Source: Thalassobacillus sp. CUG 92003
GTDB taxonomy: Bacteria > Bacillota > Bacilli > Bacillales > Halobacillaceae
NCBI RefSeq assembly: GCF_013618635.1
Contig: NZ_JABLSJ010000002.1
Span: 248,001 to 312,000 of the forward strand
Reading direction: 5' to 3'
DNA length: 64,000 bases
In this document: positions 8,661 through 16,819 of the stretch, piece after piece
How the letters are laid out: every line of letters begins with the position of its first letter
Numbering within the stretch: position 1 is the first letter of the stretch
The notes under the pieces: model-generated
What the model was told of the DNA's origin: nothing
Database searches by the model: none
Seen by the model: the letters and a program-made list of their open reading frames with translations, nothing else
Made by a program: the position numbers and the translations under genes

Positions 8661-8867
8661 ATGGGGATTATTCACTGGTACGATTGGGTTACGCCCACCA
8701 CACCGCTAGCATCCGTTATGTTTGGTTTGATTGCCAGTATCATTGTGGGTTTGCTTATATGGAACGATACGAAAAAATGGAAACACGTTGCAATTGCTCT
8801 CATGACGGGCGCTGTCGTTTCGGTGGTTGGTGCTTTTCTGCTTAATGTTATCGGTTTTTATAGCTGA
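8661..8867 (+). CDS. Small membrane protein, two transmembrane segments
   Basis: 68 residues starting at the ATG that follows AGGAGGGGGACGCG; longer upstream extension has no ribosome site. Two hydrophobic helices (about residues 13-32 and 38-65) are separated by a short basic WNDTKKWKH loop. I do not recognise the family; similar short two-helix proteins are common hypothetical genes in Bacillaceae. It is a monocistronic unit divergent from the M14 peptidase gene. Confidence 0.65.
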   Translation: MGIIHWYDWVTPTTPLASVMFGLIASIIVGLLIWNDTKKWKHVAIALMTGAVVSVVGAFLLNVIGFYS

Positions 8868-8872
8868 AGTAT

Positions 8873-8905
8873 AGAAAAGCTCCAGTGAGGTAAAGGGCTG
8901 GAGCT
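8873..8905. terminator. Convergent terminator (small membrane protein / scrB)
   Basis: AGCTCCAG pairs with CTGGAGCT across a 12-base loop. The minus-strand side is followed by TTTTC and ends exactly at the scrB stop; the plus side has a weaker U-run. Confidence 0.7.
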
Positions 8906-10354
8906 TCAGAGTCTTCCATTCAATGTCCATTTATCAAGGGAGAAGGTGCTCGTGCCCCTGCTCTGAAATATGATGGTTTCGTTTTCAGGCTCAGGAAACA
9001 AGCGAGAAGTAAAAACGTGCGCCCCCTGGTTGATGAATAGCTCGAGTGAAGACGTGTCCAAGAAGGCGTGGATCGTATGTAAGCCACTCGATATTTTGCA
9101 TTGTCTCACTTCCACCTCTTGTTCAATTAAATGAGGGCGGCTCAGAGTGGCCACTTGTTCATAAGCATCGTAATGAAACGCAGCATAGTCGCCCATGCGG
9201 ATCGTAAAATCGTGCTCTATTTCGTGTAAATGGATCAGCAATTCAAGCGTGGTTCCTGTTACGCCTTCTATTGAACGCGCATCTCTGTTGAGTTGAATGT
9301 TTCCCTTTTGAATATGGTCTGAGCGCAGCTTTTGTAATTCGTGTAATGGTTGTTGCAGCACGCACTCTCCATCCCAGGATAACTCTCTTGGAAGCGTCAA
9401 CGCGTGCACCCATTTATGCTTAACAGTAGGGTGAGCTTGCTCATATTGGTCAGGAACCCCCATCCAGGCGATCAGAATGCGGCGGCCGTGTTCATCTAGC
9501 ATGGTTTGGGGAGCGTAAAACTCGAAGCCGTGATCTAGCTCGTGGAACGCTCCGTGCTCAAGTTTACCTGTTCGGTCATTCATCGACCCTGCAAAATAGC
9601 CGCTTTGATACGTATTATGATAATTCATGCCCTCCGGCTCCAGCCCTTGTGGTGAAACGATCAGGATATCAACATCAGCTAAGCGGAATAAGTCCGGGCA
9701 TTCCCACATATAGCCAAACGCCTGGAGCCCCTGTTCATAACCGCCTGCTATATTTCCCTGCCATGTCCAATCTGTCAAGTTCTCAGAGGAAAATAAAACG
9801 GCCTTGCCGACTAACTCCTCAGTTTGGGCGCCGATGATCATGTACCAGGTACCATCATGCTGCCAGACTTTCGGATCGCGAAAGTGGGCGGTATAGCCAT
9901 CTGGAACATGGAGGACGACGCCATGCTTTTGAAAATGACGGGTATCGGAAGACGTGGCCATGCACTGATAGCTTTCCCGTTGGTTAGCCGCATTTTTCAC
10001 ATTTCCTGTGTAAAATACATACAGCTCGTTATTATGGTAAATGGCGCTCCCAGAATAGCAGCCGTTGCGATCGAACCAATCGGAGGGAGTGAGGGCCGGT
10101 CGCTGCAGCTCCCATGAGACAAAATCCTTTGTGGTGTAATGCCCCCAGAATTTAGCGCCATGCCCCGTATCGAAAGGCATCCATTGAAAGAAAATGTGGT
10201 AAGTGCCGTCTAATTGGATCAATCCATTCGGGTCGTTTAACAAGCCGACAGGAGGAGAGAGGTGATAGGTAAGCTTATAAGGATCGGTTTGGACCACGGA
10301 ATGATGGAGTCGTATTTCATCGTTCGCTGCTTGACGTAAGTTGAAATCAGACAT
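8906..10354 (-). CDS. scrB: Sucrose-6-phosphate hydrolase (GH32)
   Basis: 482 residues, cytoplasmic. It cuts sucrose-6-phosphate, the product of the sucrose PTS, to glucose-6-phosphate and fructose. Catalytic motifs of GH32 are present: LLNDPNG near residue 40 (nucleophile Asp; usual WMNDPNG), FRDPKVW (transition-state Asp) and WECPDL (acid/base Glu), with a C-terminal beta-sandwich. Start at ATG 10354, because AGGAGG lies 7 bases upstream; a longer frame reaching 10486 has no ribosome site. It lies 6.5 kb from its likely partner, the sucrose PTS gene at 16820, rather than in one operon with it. Confidence 0.9.
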   Translation of the reverse strand: MSDFNLRQAANDEIRLHHSVVQTDPYKLTYHLSPPVGLLNDPNGLIQLDGTYHIFFQWMPFDTGHGAKFWGHYTTKDFVSWELQRPALTPSDWFDRNGCYSGSAIYHNNELYVFYTGNVKNAANQRESYQCMATSSDTRHFQKHGVVLHVPDGYTAHFRDPKVWQHDGTWYMIIGAQTEELVGKAVLFSSENLTDWTWQGNIAGGYEQGLQAFGYMWECPDLFRLADVDILIVSPQGLEPEGMNYHNTYQSGYFAGSMNDRTGKLEHGAFHELDHGFEFYAPQTMLDEHGRRILIAWMGVPDQYEQAHPTVKHKWVHALTLPRELSWDGECVLQQPLHELQKLRSDHIQKGNIQLNRDARSIEGVTGTTLELLIHLHEIEHDFTIRMGDYAAFHYDAYEQVATLSRPHLIEQEVEVRQCKISSGLHTIHAFLDTSSLELFINQGAHVFTSRLFPEPENETIIFQSRGTSTFSLDKWTLNGRL

Positions 10355-10437
10355 AAGGCGTCCTCCTATTGATCGCTGTAAAAAGCGAGGTTGGTTGTCT
10401 GGCAGAGCAGAGCGTGAATAGTCGTTCAGGTTTTTCA

Positions 10438-10463
10438 TTACAGTATCACGAACGTTCCTGTAA
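10438..10463. promoter_or_regulatory. Palindrome upstream of scrB, possible LacI-family operator
   Basis: TTACAG and CTGTAA flank a central GAACGTTC palindrome about 85 bases before scrB. The central CG with flanking symmetry is LacI/CcpA-like, but it differs from the TGGAATCGATTCCA sites beside the sucrose PTS, so a different regulator or no regulation is possible. Confidence 0.35.
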
Positions 10464-10527
10464 TAGCAATCCAGAGTATTTAGCACGACTATGAATGATA
10501 GAAGACGTATTTTGGAGGTGTCGTTTT

Positions 10528-11244
10528 ATGATTCTACATACTAAAACAATCGGGGCTGGGGAACCTATTTTATTTTTGCACACGGGTTTACAGACAGGAG
10601 AAACCGATTTTCTCGAGCAACAGGCTTATTTCAAGGAAAGCTATCAGGTTGTAGTGCCTGATTTGCGTGGCCACGGGCAATCCACCAGTGATGAGCTTAA
10701 CAATTTTTTGAGCGATTCAGTGAAAGATGTACACGAAACGTTGGAGGCGTTGGAATTGCCAAGGGTACACGTGGTCGGCTGTTCATTAGGGGGGATGGTG
10801 GCGTTACAATTTGCAAGAGCTTATCCTGCTCAAGTTAAATCGGTGACGTTATCCGGGATAACGGCTGAAAAACCGCACGATTGGCTGGCATTGCACGAAG
10901 AGGATGTCGCCCATCAACAACAGTTATTGCAAGATGAGAAAATGGTAGCGTATATGAATCAGCTTCACAGGGGGACAAATTGGCGGATATTTTTAGATTT
11001 AGCGCAGGATCCGGACTGGTATCCATTTAATGAAACCGAAGATATATCCGACCTTGAACCCCCTGTTTTCTTTCTAGTCGGTGAAGCCCAAACAGGAGAA
11101 GTGGCATCGGCTTCCATTTATCAAAAGCAACTTCCGCACATCCACGTTGGAATCGTGCCGTTTGCCGGTCATAACGTACATCTGGAGCAAACTGAGATGT
11201 ATACGCGACTGTTGGAACATTTTTTCAATTCGTTGGAAGAATAA
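10528..11244 (+). CDS. Alpha/beta hydrolase
   Basis: 238 residues from ATG 10528, which follows TTTGGAGGTG at good spacing. The fold is visible: oxyanion-hole HTG near residue 20, PDLRGHGQS near residue 46, the nucleophile elbow GCSLGG (Ser near residue 89) and a late GHNVHLEQ with the catalytic His. Likely a serine esterase or related hydrolase of the soluble type; substrate unknown. It reads rightward, divergent from scrB and 72 bp before the exonuclease gene. Confidence 0.8.
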   Translation: MILHTKTIGAGEPILFLHTGLQTGETDFLEQQAYFKESYQVVVPDLRGHGQSTSDELNNFLSDSVKDVHETLEALELPRVHVVGCSLGGMVALQFARAYPAQVKSVTLSGITAEKPHDWLALHEEDVAHQQQLLQDEKMVAYMNQLHRGTNWRIFLDLAQDPDWYPFNETEDISDLEPPVFFLVGEAQTGEVASASIYQKQLPHIHVGIVPFAGHNVHLEQTEMYTRLLEHFFNSLEE

Positions 11245-11273
11245 CCTTTGACGGAGGCAGAGTCACTTGAACC

Positions 11274-11282
11274 TGTTATAAT
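11274..11282 (+). promoter_or_regulatory. Extended -10 promoter of the exonuclease gene
   Basis: TGTTATAAT, an extended -10 element, lies 34 bases before the ATG at 11317. There is no good -35 at 17 bases, as expected for extended -10 promoters. Confidence 0.5.
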
Positions 11283-11316
11283 AGAGGAAAATCGCTAGAA
11301 AAGGAGTCTTATAGAT

Positions 11317-12192
11317 ATGGCACAAAACCGCATCATGCTCGTAGATGGGATGGCTCTTTTGTTTAGAGCTTTTTACGCGACCGCTATGAGCAATTATTTT
11401 ATGGTGAACAGCAAAGGGGTCCCGACAAACGGGGTGTATGGGTTTGTTAAGCATTTATTTACGGCTGTGGATACATATCAGCCCAGTCATGTCATTTGCT
11501 GCTGGGATATGGGGAGTACGACATTTCGGAATGAGATTTTTCCCGACTATAAAGCGAACCGGGGTGAACCGCCGGTTGAACTGATCCCCCAATTTGATTT
11601 AGTTAAGGAAGTAACGGCCTCGCTGGATATCCCGAACGTAGGAGTGAAAGGGTATGAAGCGGACGATTGCATCGGCACATTAAGTCAAGCCTACAAACAG
11701 GATGCTGAAGTGTTGGTGTTGACAGGTGATCAGGATATGCTGCAATTGCTTGATGCCAATATCAAAGTCATTCTGCTGAAAAAAGGGTACGGCAATTACG
11801 GAGAATATCAGCCGCATACGTTTGAGGAGGAAAAAGGCATCACACCTGCTCAGATGGTGGATTTGAAAGCACTGATGGGGGATAGCAGTGATAATTATCC
11901 CGGAGTGAGAGGCATTGGAGAAAAAACCGCTTTGAAAATGCTCAAGGAACATGGCACGATCGAAGGGATACTGGAGAATATCGCTTCGCTTACCAAAGGC
12001 CAAAAAGAAAAAATCGAGCGGGATATGGAGATGCTTCATTTGTCTCGAAAACTGGCTCGGATCGAGTGTGCGGCCGATGTTAATTGTTCATTGGAAGATG
12101 CTGTGTATCACATCAATCGCGAAGCCATGATGACCAAATTTACGGAGCTGGAATTTAAAAACATTTCTTCTCTTATTAAGGCGACATCATAA
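11317..12192 (+). CDS. 5'-3' exonuclease (YpcP-like, FEN/PolA-N family)
   Basis: 291 residues, the size of stand-alone homologues of the DNA polymerase I 5' nuclease domain. Acidic metal-binding residues are seen in LVDGMALLFRAFYA, CWDMGSTTFR, GYEADDCIG, LTGDQDMLQL and LMGDSSDNYPGVRGIGEKTA, the last being the helix-hairpin-helix/H3TH DNA-binding element. Role: removal of RNA primers and flaps, partly redundant with PolA. AAAAGGAG lies upstream of ATG 11317. Single gene with its own promoter and a terminator. Confidence 0.9.
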   Translation: MAQNRIMLVDGMALLFRAFYATAMSNYFMVNSKGVPTNGVYGFVKHLFTAVDTYQPSHVICCWDMGSTTFRNEIFPDYKANRGEPPVELIPQFDLVKEVTASLDIPNVGVKGYEADDCIGTLSQAYKQDAEVLVLTGDQDMLQLLDANIKVILLKKGYGNYGEYQPHTFEEEKGITPAQMVDLKALMGDSSDNYPGVRGIGEKTALKMLKEHGTIEGILENIASLTKGQKEKIERDMEMLHLSRKLARIECAADVNCSLEDAVYHINREAMMTKFTELEFKNISSLIKATS

Positions 12193-12203
12193 GCCAGGAT
12201 CAG

Positions 12204-12240
12204 AAAACCCATAAGCCTCACGCCGGCTTATGGGTTCCTT
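12204..12240. terminator. Bidirectional terminator
   Basis: CCCATAAGCC/GGCTTATGGG stem between the convergent exonuclease and AIM24 genes; the minus-strand tail TTTTCT is the better U-run. Confidence 0.8.
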
Positions 12241-12244
12241 ATTA

Positions 12245-12940
12245 TCATTTACTTTCTTGTTGTGCGCTGCCTTCTTCGAACGGTTGCACAACCACGAAAC
12301 CTTCACCTGCAAACTTCATTTGGATTGATTCGCCGCTGCCTCGGCCGATAAACGTTTTAAATGACACATCCGTTTGGAATTCGGGTTCCAGATGTTCTGA
12401 CCAGGCGACGGTAGCGTTGGGATCTGTTAAAACAGGCTCGCCCGGCTTGACCAGTAAAGTCAATGGTTCGTAGTGGGAGGTGATGGCCACCCGCCCGTGC
12501 CCTCTTAAATGAACGTTAAACAGTCCGCCTGACATCATCCCGGCCACTTTTTTCATCAATTTGATATCCCAATCAATACCGGATTCAAATGCAAGTATAT
12601 CGTTGCCGTTAACTGTGATGGCATCATTATTCAATTCCAATATCGTAATTTTCTTACCTTGATCTGCTAAGTAAAGCGTGCCTTGCCCCTGTGCTTTCAT
12701 TAACGAACTGCCTTCACCTGAGAAGGCTTTTTTAAACATCTTTCCGACGCCATGCTCCAGAATCCCTTCGCGCACAAACTTGATTTCCCCGTTGTATGAA
12801 ATCATAGCGCCTGCCTTAGCCCACACATCCCCTTGTAAATTAACTTCTAAAATACGTTCCGTTTCCAATTCGAAATGGTCGTTCTCGTTTTTATCCTGCT
12901 GTGTCTTGCGAATAAATTCGTCAATTGAATAATTACTCAT
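12245..12940 (-). CDS. AIM24 family protein
   Basis: 231 residues from ATG 12940, preceded by AAGGAGTG. The beta-rich, Gly-rich middle (EGSSLMKAQGQGTLYLAD, RGHGRVAI) matches the AIM24/TIGR00266 family, named after a yeast mitochondrial protein; bacterial members have no settled function. A longer frame to 13099 lacks a ribosome site. It is followed by a terminator shared with the exonuclease gene. Soluble, no signal peptide. Confidence 0.8.
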   Translation of the reverse strand: MSNYSIDEFIRKTQQDKNENDHFELETERILEVNLQGDVWAKAGAMISYNGEIKFVREGILEHGVGKMFKKAFSGEGSSLMKAQGQGTLYLADQGKKITILELNNDAITVNGNDILAFESGIDWDIKLMKKVAGMMSGGLFNVHLRGHGRVAITSHYEPLTLLVKPGEPVLTDPNATVAWSEHLEPEFQTDVSFKTFIGRGSGESIQMKFAGEGFVVVQPFEEGSAQQESK

Positions 12941-13074
12941 TGGCTCACTCCTTAATAGTAGGGCGGATTTGTGTGGCCCTTTTAGTATTGAATGGCGGTA
13001 ACGAAGACAATGTTCAATTATATGCCAGCGATTGAAGAACTTGATTTCATATAAAGGCAGAGCTCGAGCAATAG

Positions 13075-13108
13075 AAAAAAAGAACAAGCTTATAATCAAG
13101 CTTGTTCT
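13075..13108 (-). terminator. Terminator of the NAD(P)-binding protein gene
   Basis: AGAACAAGCTT and AAGCTTGTTCT pair and run on the minus strand into TTTTTT. Confidence 0.85.
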
Positions 13109-13121
13109 TGGTGGGGAGATA

Positions 13122-13754
13122 TTAAAGACTTCTTAAAGCTTCTTCAATTGGAGTGTCTCCGGATACCATTTCGAACGTTTTGTGGAAGACACTTTGCTCT
13201 TCTAGGCATTGAATCATCGTTTTGGCAACGTCTGCCCGAGGCACTGAACCGCGTTCGACTTCTTTGCCTACCTGGATGTTGTCGGTAGGTTCTTCATCCG
13301 TCAAAGCACCCGGACGTACGATCGTGTAGTCCAATTCTGTGCCGCGCAAGTATTCATCTGCTTCACCTTTCATCTGAAGGTAAAACTTCAATTCTTCAGG
13401 ACCGCGCTCAGGATTGTCAGCTGCCATCGCGCTCAACATGACGAATTTTTTGATGCCGAAGTTTTCGGTAGCTTGCATTAAATTGATAGCTCCGTCACGA
13501 TCGACCGATTTTGTTTTATCCGATCCCGTACTAGAGCCTGATCCTGCAGCGAAGATGATGGCGTCTTTGCCTTTCACGGCTTGACCGACATCGCCTTCTA
13601 AGTCTGCTAAAATAGGGTTGGCTCCCATCATTTCCATTTCGGATTTTTGTTCTTCTTTACGAACCATGGCATGAGCTGTGTGGCCGGCTGCTTCTAAGTT
13701 TTGCACAATAAGACGGCCTGTTTTTCCATTCGCTCCTGCTACAAGTACTTCCAT
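13122..13754 (-). CDS. NAD(P)-binding atypical short-chain dehydrogenase (YhfK-like)
   Basis: 210 residues. The N-terminus MEVLVAGANGKTGRLIV has the GxxGxxG dinucleotide loop. YTIVRPGALTDEE is characteristic of the NmrA-like/SDR-a5 group that includes B. subtilis YhfK. The catalytic Tyr-xxx-Lys is not evident, as usual in this subgroup, which may act as redox sensors or sugar-nucleotide modifying enzymes. AAGGAGTCG precedes ATG 13754. Monocistronic on the minus strand. Confidence 0.8.
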   Translation of the reverse strand: MEVLVAGANGKTGRLIVQNLEAAGHTAHAMVRKEEQKSEMEMMGANPILADLEGDVGQAVKGKDAIIFAAGSGSSTGSDKTKSVDRDGAINLMQATENFGIKKFVMLSAMAADNPERGPEELKFYLQMKGEADEYLRGTELDYTIVRPGALTDEEPTDNIQVGKEVERGSVPRADVAKTMIQCLEEQSVFHKTFEMVSGDTPIEEALRSL

Positions 13755-13851
13755 TTATAACGACTCCTTTCAAGTAAAAACAATGTCACTCCTACATGTT
13801 GCCTTTTTTTCGGTGCTTCAAACATCAACACGTGAAAGGAAAAGGAGCGGT

Positions 13852-14787
13852 TCAGCCGAAACAGAGCTCATAATAATTACATCTGCTGCATTTCCATTCT
13901 TCCGGCTGCATCGGAAATGCTTCCAACGGTTTCGGTTGATTCTGGGTCGTGTCATCTAGATAGTTCAGCATTTCCTGGATGCTCATGTTGAATAAATTTT
14001 GGACATTCGCAAGGTCTTGTGACTCAAGCGTATATTCCTGACATGTTCCCTCAAGCAAGTACTCATTGCGAATAACAATATCATCCAGTGATGGGATATT
14101 GAATTTTTGCTTCAAGTAAAGGGCATACAAGGCCAGTTGATTACGATCTTCTTCTGATTTTTTCCCTGTTTTCCAATCAATAATGACCCATTTGTGGTTA
14201 TGGAGGTTGCGGTAAACGAGGTCCATGACGACAAAGATTTTAATATCGCCGACCATCATGTATCGGAATTGTTCAGCTTCTATAAATTCCATTTGGTTTT
14301 GATTTTGTAACTCTTGAAAAGTCCGGCTGTTTAAGAAATGGTGCACGACGGAATGAAGACGTTCGTTGATTTTGGCTACTTTCTCTTTGGGGAGTTGATT
14401 GTCCTGGCTATAGTAAATTTCATGCATCATCGTGTAGTGCTTGGGCCGGTGAAACCATAGGTTCTCCTTCTTGGTAGAGTCGACAAAACCCTGGTTCAAG
14501 TGGTGGCGAATGTCATCAATCAAGGTTTCTTCTATGGGGATTTCACCGTTATGTAAGTACGATTGGATAGCTTGATACATTTTATCGTGCACGATGCTGC
14601 CAAAGAGCATTTCAAGATTAGTGATTTTCTTTAGGCGGTAAGTATGTTTAGCTAGTGACAGGGCATCGCGAAGCCATCCATTATGAGAGATGTAGTAATC
14701 GTAAGCATACTTACGGGGGCATTCGAGCATCGTCTTATGACGTGAAAGCGACCAGGACAGCTCAGGATAATGCTTGATTTCAAACAT
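13852..14787 (-). CDS. PD-(D/E)XK nuclease with Fe-S cluster cysteines (Cas4/AddB-like)
   Basis: 311 residues. RecB-family nuclease motifs occur in order: GSIVHDKMYQ (His, near residue 63), VVMDLVYRN (Asp, near 199) and VIIDWKTGKK (D-x-K, near 212). A Cys in ECPRKYAYD near residue 23 and three Cys in CSRCNYYELC at the C-terminus are placed as the 4Fe-4S ligands of Cas4, AddB and related nucleases. No helicase domain is attached and no CRISPR locus is nearby. It is the third gene of a leftward cluster after a thioesterase and an ATL gene, which suggests a DNA-repair role rather than adaptation. Confidence 0.82.
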   Translation of the reverse strand: MFEIKHYPELSWSLSRHKTMLECPRKYAYDYYISHNGWLRDALSLAKHTYRLKKITNLEMLFGSIVHDKMYQAIQSYLHNGEIPIEETLIDDIRHHLNQGFVDSTKKENLWFHRPKHYTMMHEIYYSQDNQLPKEKVAKINERLHSVVHHFLNSRTFQELQNQNQMEFIEAEQFRYMMVGDIKIFVVMDLVYRNLHNHKWVIIDWKTGKKSEEDRNQLALYALYLKQKFNIPSLDDIVIRNEYLLEGTCQEYTLESQDLANVQNLFNMSIQEMLNYLDDTTQNQPKPLEAFPMQPEEWKCSRCNYYELCFG

Positions 14788-14841
14788 TGTAGATTCCTCC
14801 AGAATGGGCTTATTAAAGGACCACCCTCAAGCAGGAAACGA

Positions 14842-15147
14842 TTAAGGGTGGTGTTGATAGATAGCGAGATTCACTGTCCCTGACGACGTGACATCCACGT
14901 GTTCGTCGTTTAATGCCAGTCTTTGTTCTTCATAGATTTCGCTATTTTGAATCGCGATTTTCCCTTGAGCATTAATCACGCGGTGCCAGGGAAGCTGATG
15001 GGCGCGACTCATGGAATGGAGGATACGGGCGACTTGCCTTGCCGCTTTGGGGTTGCCGGCGCATCCGGCAATTTGGCCATAGGTCATGACCTTACCCGGC
15101 GGTATGGATTGAATAATCGTGATGACCTGGCGTGTAAACGGCTGCAT
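14842..15147 (-). CDS. Alkyltransferase-like (ATL) DNA-repair protein
   Basis: 101 residues matching the C-terminal DNA-binding domain of O6-alkylguanine alkyltransferase: IPPGKVMTYGQIA, ARQVARIL and PWHRVINAQGKI. The active-site Cys of PCHRV is replaced by Trp (PWHRV near residue 54), the diagnostic change of ATL proteins, which bind O6-alkylguanine without removing the alkyl group and recruit nucleotide excision repair. It starts 15 bases after the thioesterase stop and lies 54 bases before the nuclease gene, so it is cotranscribed with both. Confidence 0.9.
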   Translation of the reverse strand: MQPFTRQVITIIQSIPPGKVMTYGQIAGCAGNPKAARQVARILHSMSRAHQLPWHRVINAQGKIAIQNSEIYEEQRLALNDEHVDVTSSGTVNLAIYQHHP

Positions 15148-15162
15148 CCGATCATCCTTCCT

Positions 15163-15627
15163 TTAGTCAGACTCGTTGATCCGTTTTTGTTTGCGTTCCT
15201 GATAGTTTTCGAACAACTGCTTTTCTTCAGCGGTTTCAGGGACCACCTGGGGAACAGCGCAAGGGCGGCCGTGTTCATCTTTGGCCACCATCGTTAAAAA
15301 AGATGTCGTGGTCAACGTCGTTTCGCCGTTCAATAAATCTTCGCTTTCCACTTTCACGTACACTTCCATTGAACTTCTTCCTGTACCTGTTACGAACGCT
15401 TCGAGCGTCAAAATATGCCCCACTTTCGCAGAAGACATGAATTGGACGCGATCCATAGAAGCGGTGACCACGACTTTCCGGCAATGTTTCATCGCGGAAA
15501 TAGCAGCAATCTCATCGATGTAGGCAAGCACCTGACCGCCGAAGATGGTTTCCATATGATTGGTATCCGGCGGCAGGACGAGTCGAGTTTGAATGGTTCG
15601 CGATTGGTTCGATGATACGGTTTCCAT
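15163..15627 (-). CDS. Acyl-CoA thioesterase, hot-dog fold (YkhA-like)
   Basis: 154 residues. HMETIFGGQVLAYIDEIAAISA near the N-terminus and the Asp-containing VTASMDRVQFM strand are the hallmarks of the YciA/YkhA acyl-CoA hydrolases, which release free fatty acids from acyl-CoA. A C-terminal charged tail follows. AATCAGGAGG lies 8 bases before ATG 15627. It is the first full-length gene downstream of a cobalamin riboswitch, separated from it by a 24-codon ORF and a terminator-like hairpin. Confidence 0.85.
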   Translation of the reverse strand: METVSSNQSRTIQTRLVLPPDTNHMETIFGGQVLAYIDEIAAISAMKHCRKVVVTASMDRVQFMSSAKVGHILTLEAFVTGTGRSSMEVYVKVESEDLLNGETTLTTTSFLTMVAKDEHGRPCAVPQVVPETAEEKQLFENYQERKQKRINESD

Positions 15628-15657
15628 TTTGCATTCCTCCTGATTGATCTGATCAAA

Positions 15658-15681
15658 TTAAAAAAACCCTTTCGTTAGGGC
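15658..15681 (-). terminator. Terminator-like hairpin between riboswitch ORF and thioesterase gene
   Basis: Minus strand: CCCT, a six-base loop, AGGG, then seven U. The stem is short (4 bp) but the U-run is ideal. It overlaps the last codons of the 24-codon ORF, whose TAA lies at the end of the U-run. Confidence 0.5.
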
Positions 15682-15732
15682 AGTAGATCGAATCAGGACA
15701 CACGGGCAGAATACCAGCGTGCGTAACCTCAT
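15658..15732 (-). CDS. 24-residue ORF directly after the cobalamin riboswitch
   Basis: ATG at 15732 is preceded by a perfect AAAGGAGG with a 4-base gap. The product begins MRLRTLVF, has a CPC motif near residue 9 and ends KGFF, with the stop inside the U-run of the following hairpin. I recognise no family. It may be a leader peptide coupling translation to termination, a remnant of a deleted B12-related gene, or fortuitous. The ribosome site is the best evidence that it is translated. Confidence 0.4.
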   Translation of the reverse strand: MRLRTLVFCPCVLIRSTALTKGFF

Positions 15733-15767
15733 TCAACCTCCTTTAAATCCCGAAGAAGTGTTGAGTA

Positions 15768-15912
15768 TGTAAAATCAGGCAGGTCTCCTGGCTAGTGCTT
15801 ACCTCATTACGGCCTTCCCATGACGAATCATAGTGGCATTGGGGTAATGAGTGAGGGCACTTACAGTTGCGGGTACAGCTCTGGTTTTGCACCAGATTCT
15901 CTATTAAGTCCG
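15768..15912 (-). ncRNA. Cobalamin (B12) riboswitch
   Basis: On the minus strand the conserved elements occur in order: GGTGCAAAACCAGAGCTG, ACCCGCAACTGTAAGTG, ATGCCACTATGATTCG, ATGGGAAGGCC, and the B12 box AGCCAGGAGACCTGCC. It reads toward the 24-codon ORF and the thioesterase/ATL/nuclease genes. None of these is a known B12-regulated function. A short CCGAttgTCGG hairpin precedes it. Confidence 0.92.
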
Positions 15913-15989
15913 ACAATCGGACACCTATTTTACGAATCATGTTAATGATCTTACTCTCATATTTATTGTAGCCGTTATGAGAAGGGAAT

Positions 15990-16568
15990 TCAACGCGTAG
16001 AGCGTGCCCTTCTTTTCCGTTTATAGATGAATAGACCGAGAACGAGTATGACAATGCCGCCAATTACGTAAGGGAAGCGGCTCGGGCCAAGGGAGTCTTC
16101 TAAGTTGACTTCTTCATCAGGACGCTCGCCATCCCCCAGGATTCTCATGTCTCCTTCAGCTGAATCAAGGGACGTTGTGCGGCTGCATAAGTCTGTCTTT
16201 AGTTCGCCGTCATGTTCATTGGCATAAATTAAGTATTCTTCTCCTTCTTCAAAAGGGAACCCACAACTGGCTGAACTTTCAGCTGTTGCTACGATCTGCT
16301 GGGATTCTGAGGCGTTCTTCCAGGTTTCATCGACTTCAACCAAGACCTTCACAGGGTCAAGACTGGATTGGAGCCCACCAGAACTGTCTTCTTTTTCAAT
16401 TTTTACGATTTTCCCTGAAAAAACAGCATCGTTCGTCTTATAGGCTGTTTGTGCAGGAGGCGGTTCGGTGCAAGAGCATGCAGAGACAGGTGAGGGAAGC
16501 GCTGCGAATGCAATATAAATAAGTGTTATCATCGATAGTAGTGTTGCACATATAGATTTCATCATCAT
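15990..16568 (-). CDS. Secreted/anchored NTR (TIMP-like) domain protein
   Basis: 192 residues. A signal peptide (about 1-30) ends at SACSC, so the mature chain begins with CSC as in tissue-inhibitor-of-metalloproteinase/netrin-like (NTR) domains; later Cys residues (SASCGFPF and DLCSR) fit the disulfides. A C-terminal hydrophobic segment and the RKRRARSTR tail should anchor it in the membrane with the NTR domain outside. The function of bacterial members is unknown. The gene lies upstream of the cobalamin riboswitch on the same strand, but no terminator is obvious between them. Confidence 0.75.
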   Translation of the reverse strand: MMMKSICATLLSMITLIYIAFAALPSPVSACSCTEPPPAQTAYKTNDAVFSGKIVKIEKEDSSGGLQSSLDPVKVLVEVDETWKNASESQQIVATAESSASCGFPFEEGEEYLIYANEHDGELKTDLCSRTTSLDSAEGDMRILGDGERPDEEVNLEDSLGPSRFPYVIGGIVILVLGLFIYKRKRRARSTR

Positions 16569-16774
16569 CCTCCTGACTCATATTTATTCGTTCCATGAGT
16601 GCTGTAAAAGGGGGGCGACAACCTATGGTAAAAGATTTCGGTGGTTACAATCTTTTCGGCATCCATCTCGAACGTCTCCCGCTTCCACTGTGGCCAGCGG
16701 GTTCTAAAGGCCCTAGCAGCACATTTCACTCTATAACTATGAGTCGATTACGATCGCAAGAATGTTACGCTCCT

Positions 16775-16814
16775 AAAAAATATCCCGAACCACACGGGTG
16801 CGTGGTTCGGGATA
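16775..16814 (-). terminator. Terminator of the sucrose PTS gene
   Basis: A 13-bp TATCCCGAACCAC inverted repeat with an 8-base loop, followed on the minus strand by TTTTTT. The 200 bases to its left (16569-16774) hold no gene; TCTCCCGC and GCGGG there may be a decayed remnant of the palindromic element seen at 18387. Confidence 0.88.
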
Positions 16815-16819
16815 CGGAA

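Noticed and set aside
10355-10486. N-terminal extension of ScrB
   Set aside because: The shorter start has AGGAGG at correct spacing and the extension covers the promoter/operator region.
13852-14787. CRISPR Cas4
   Set aside because: The Fe-S PD-(D/E)XK features fit, but there are no cas genes or repeats, and the neighbours point to DNA repair.
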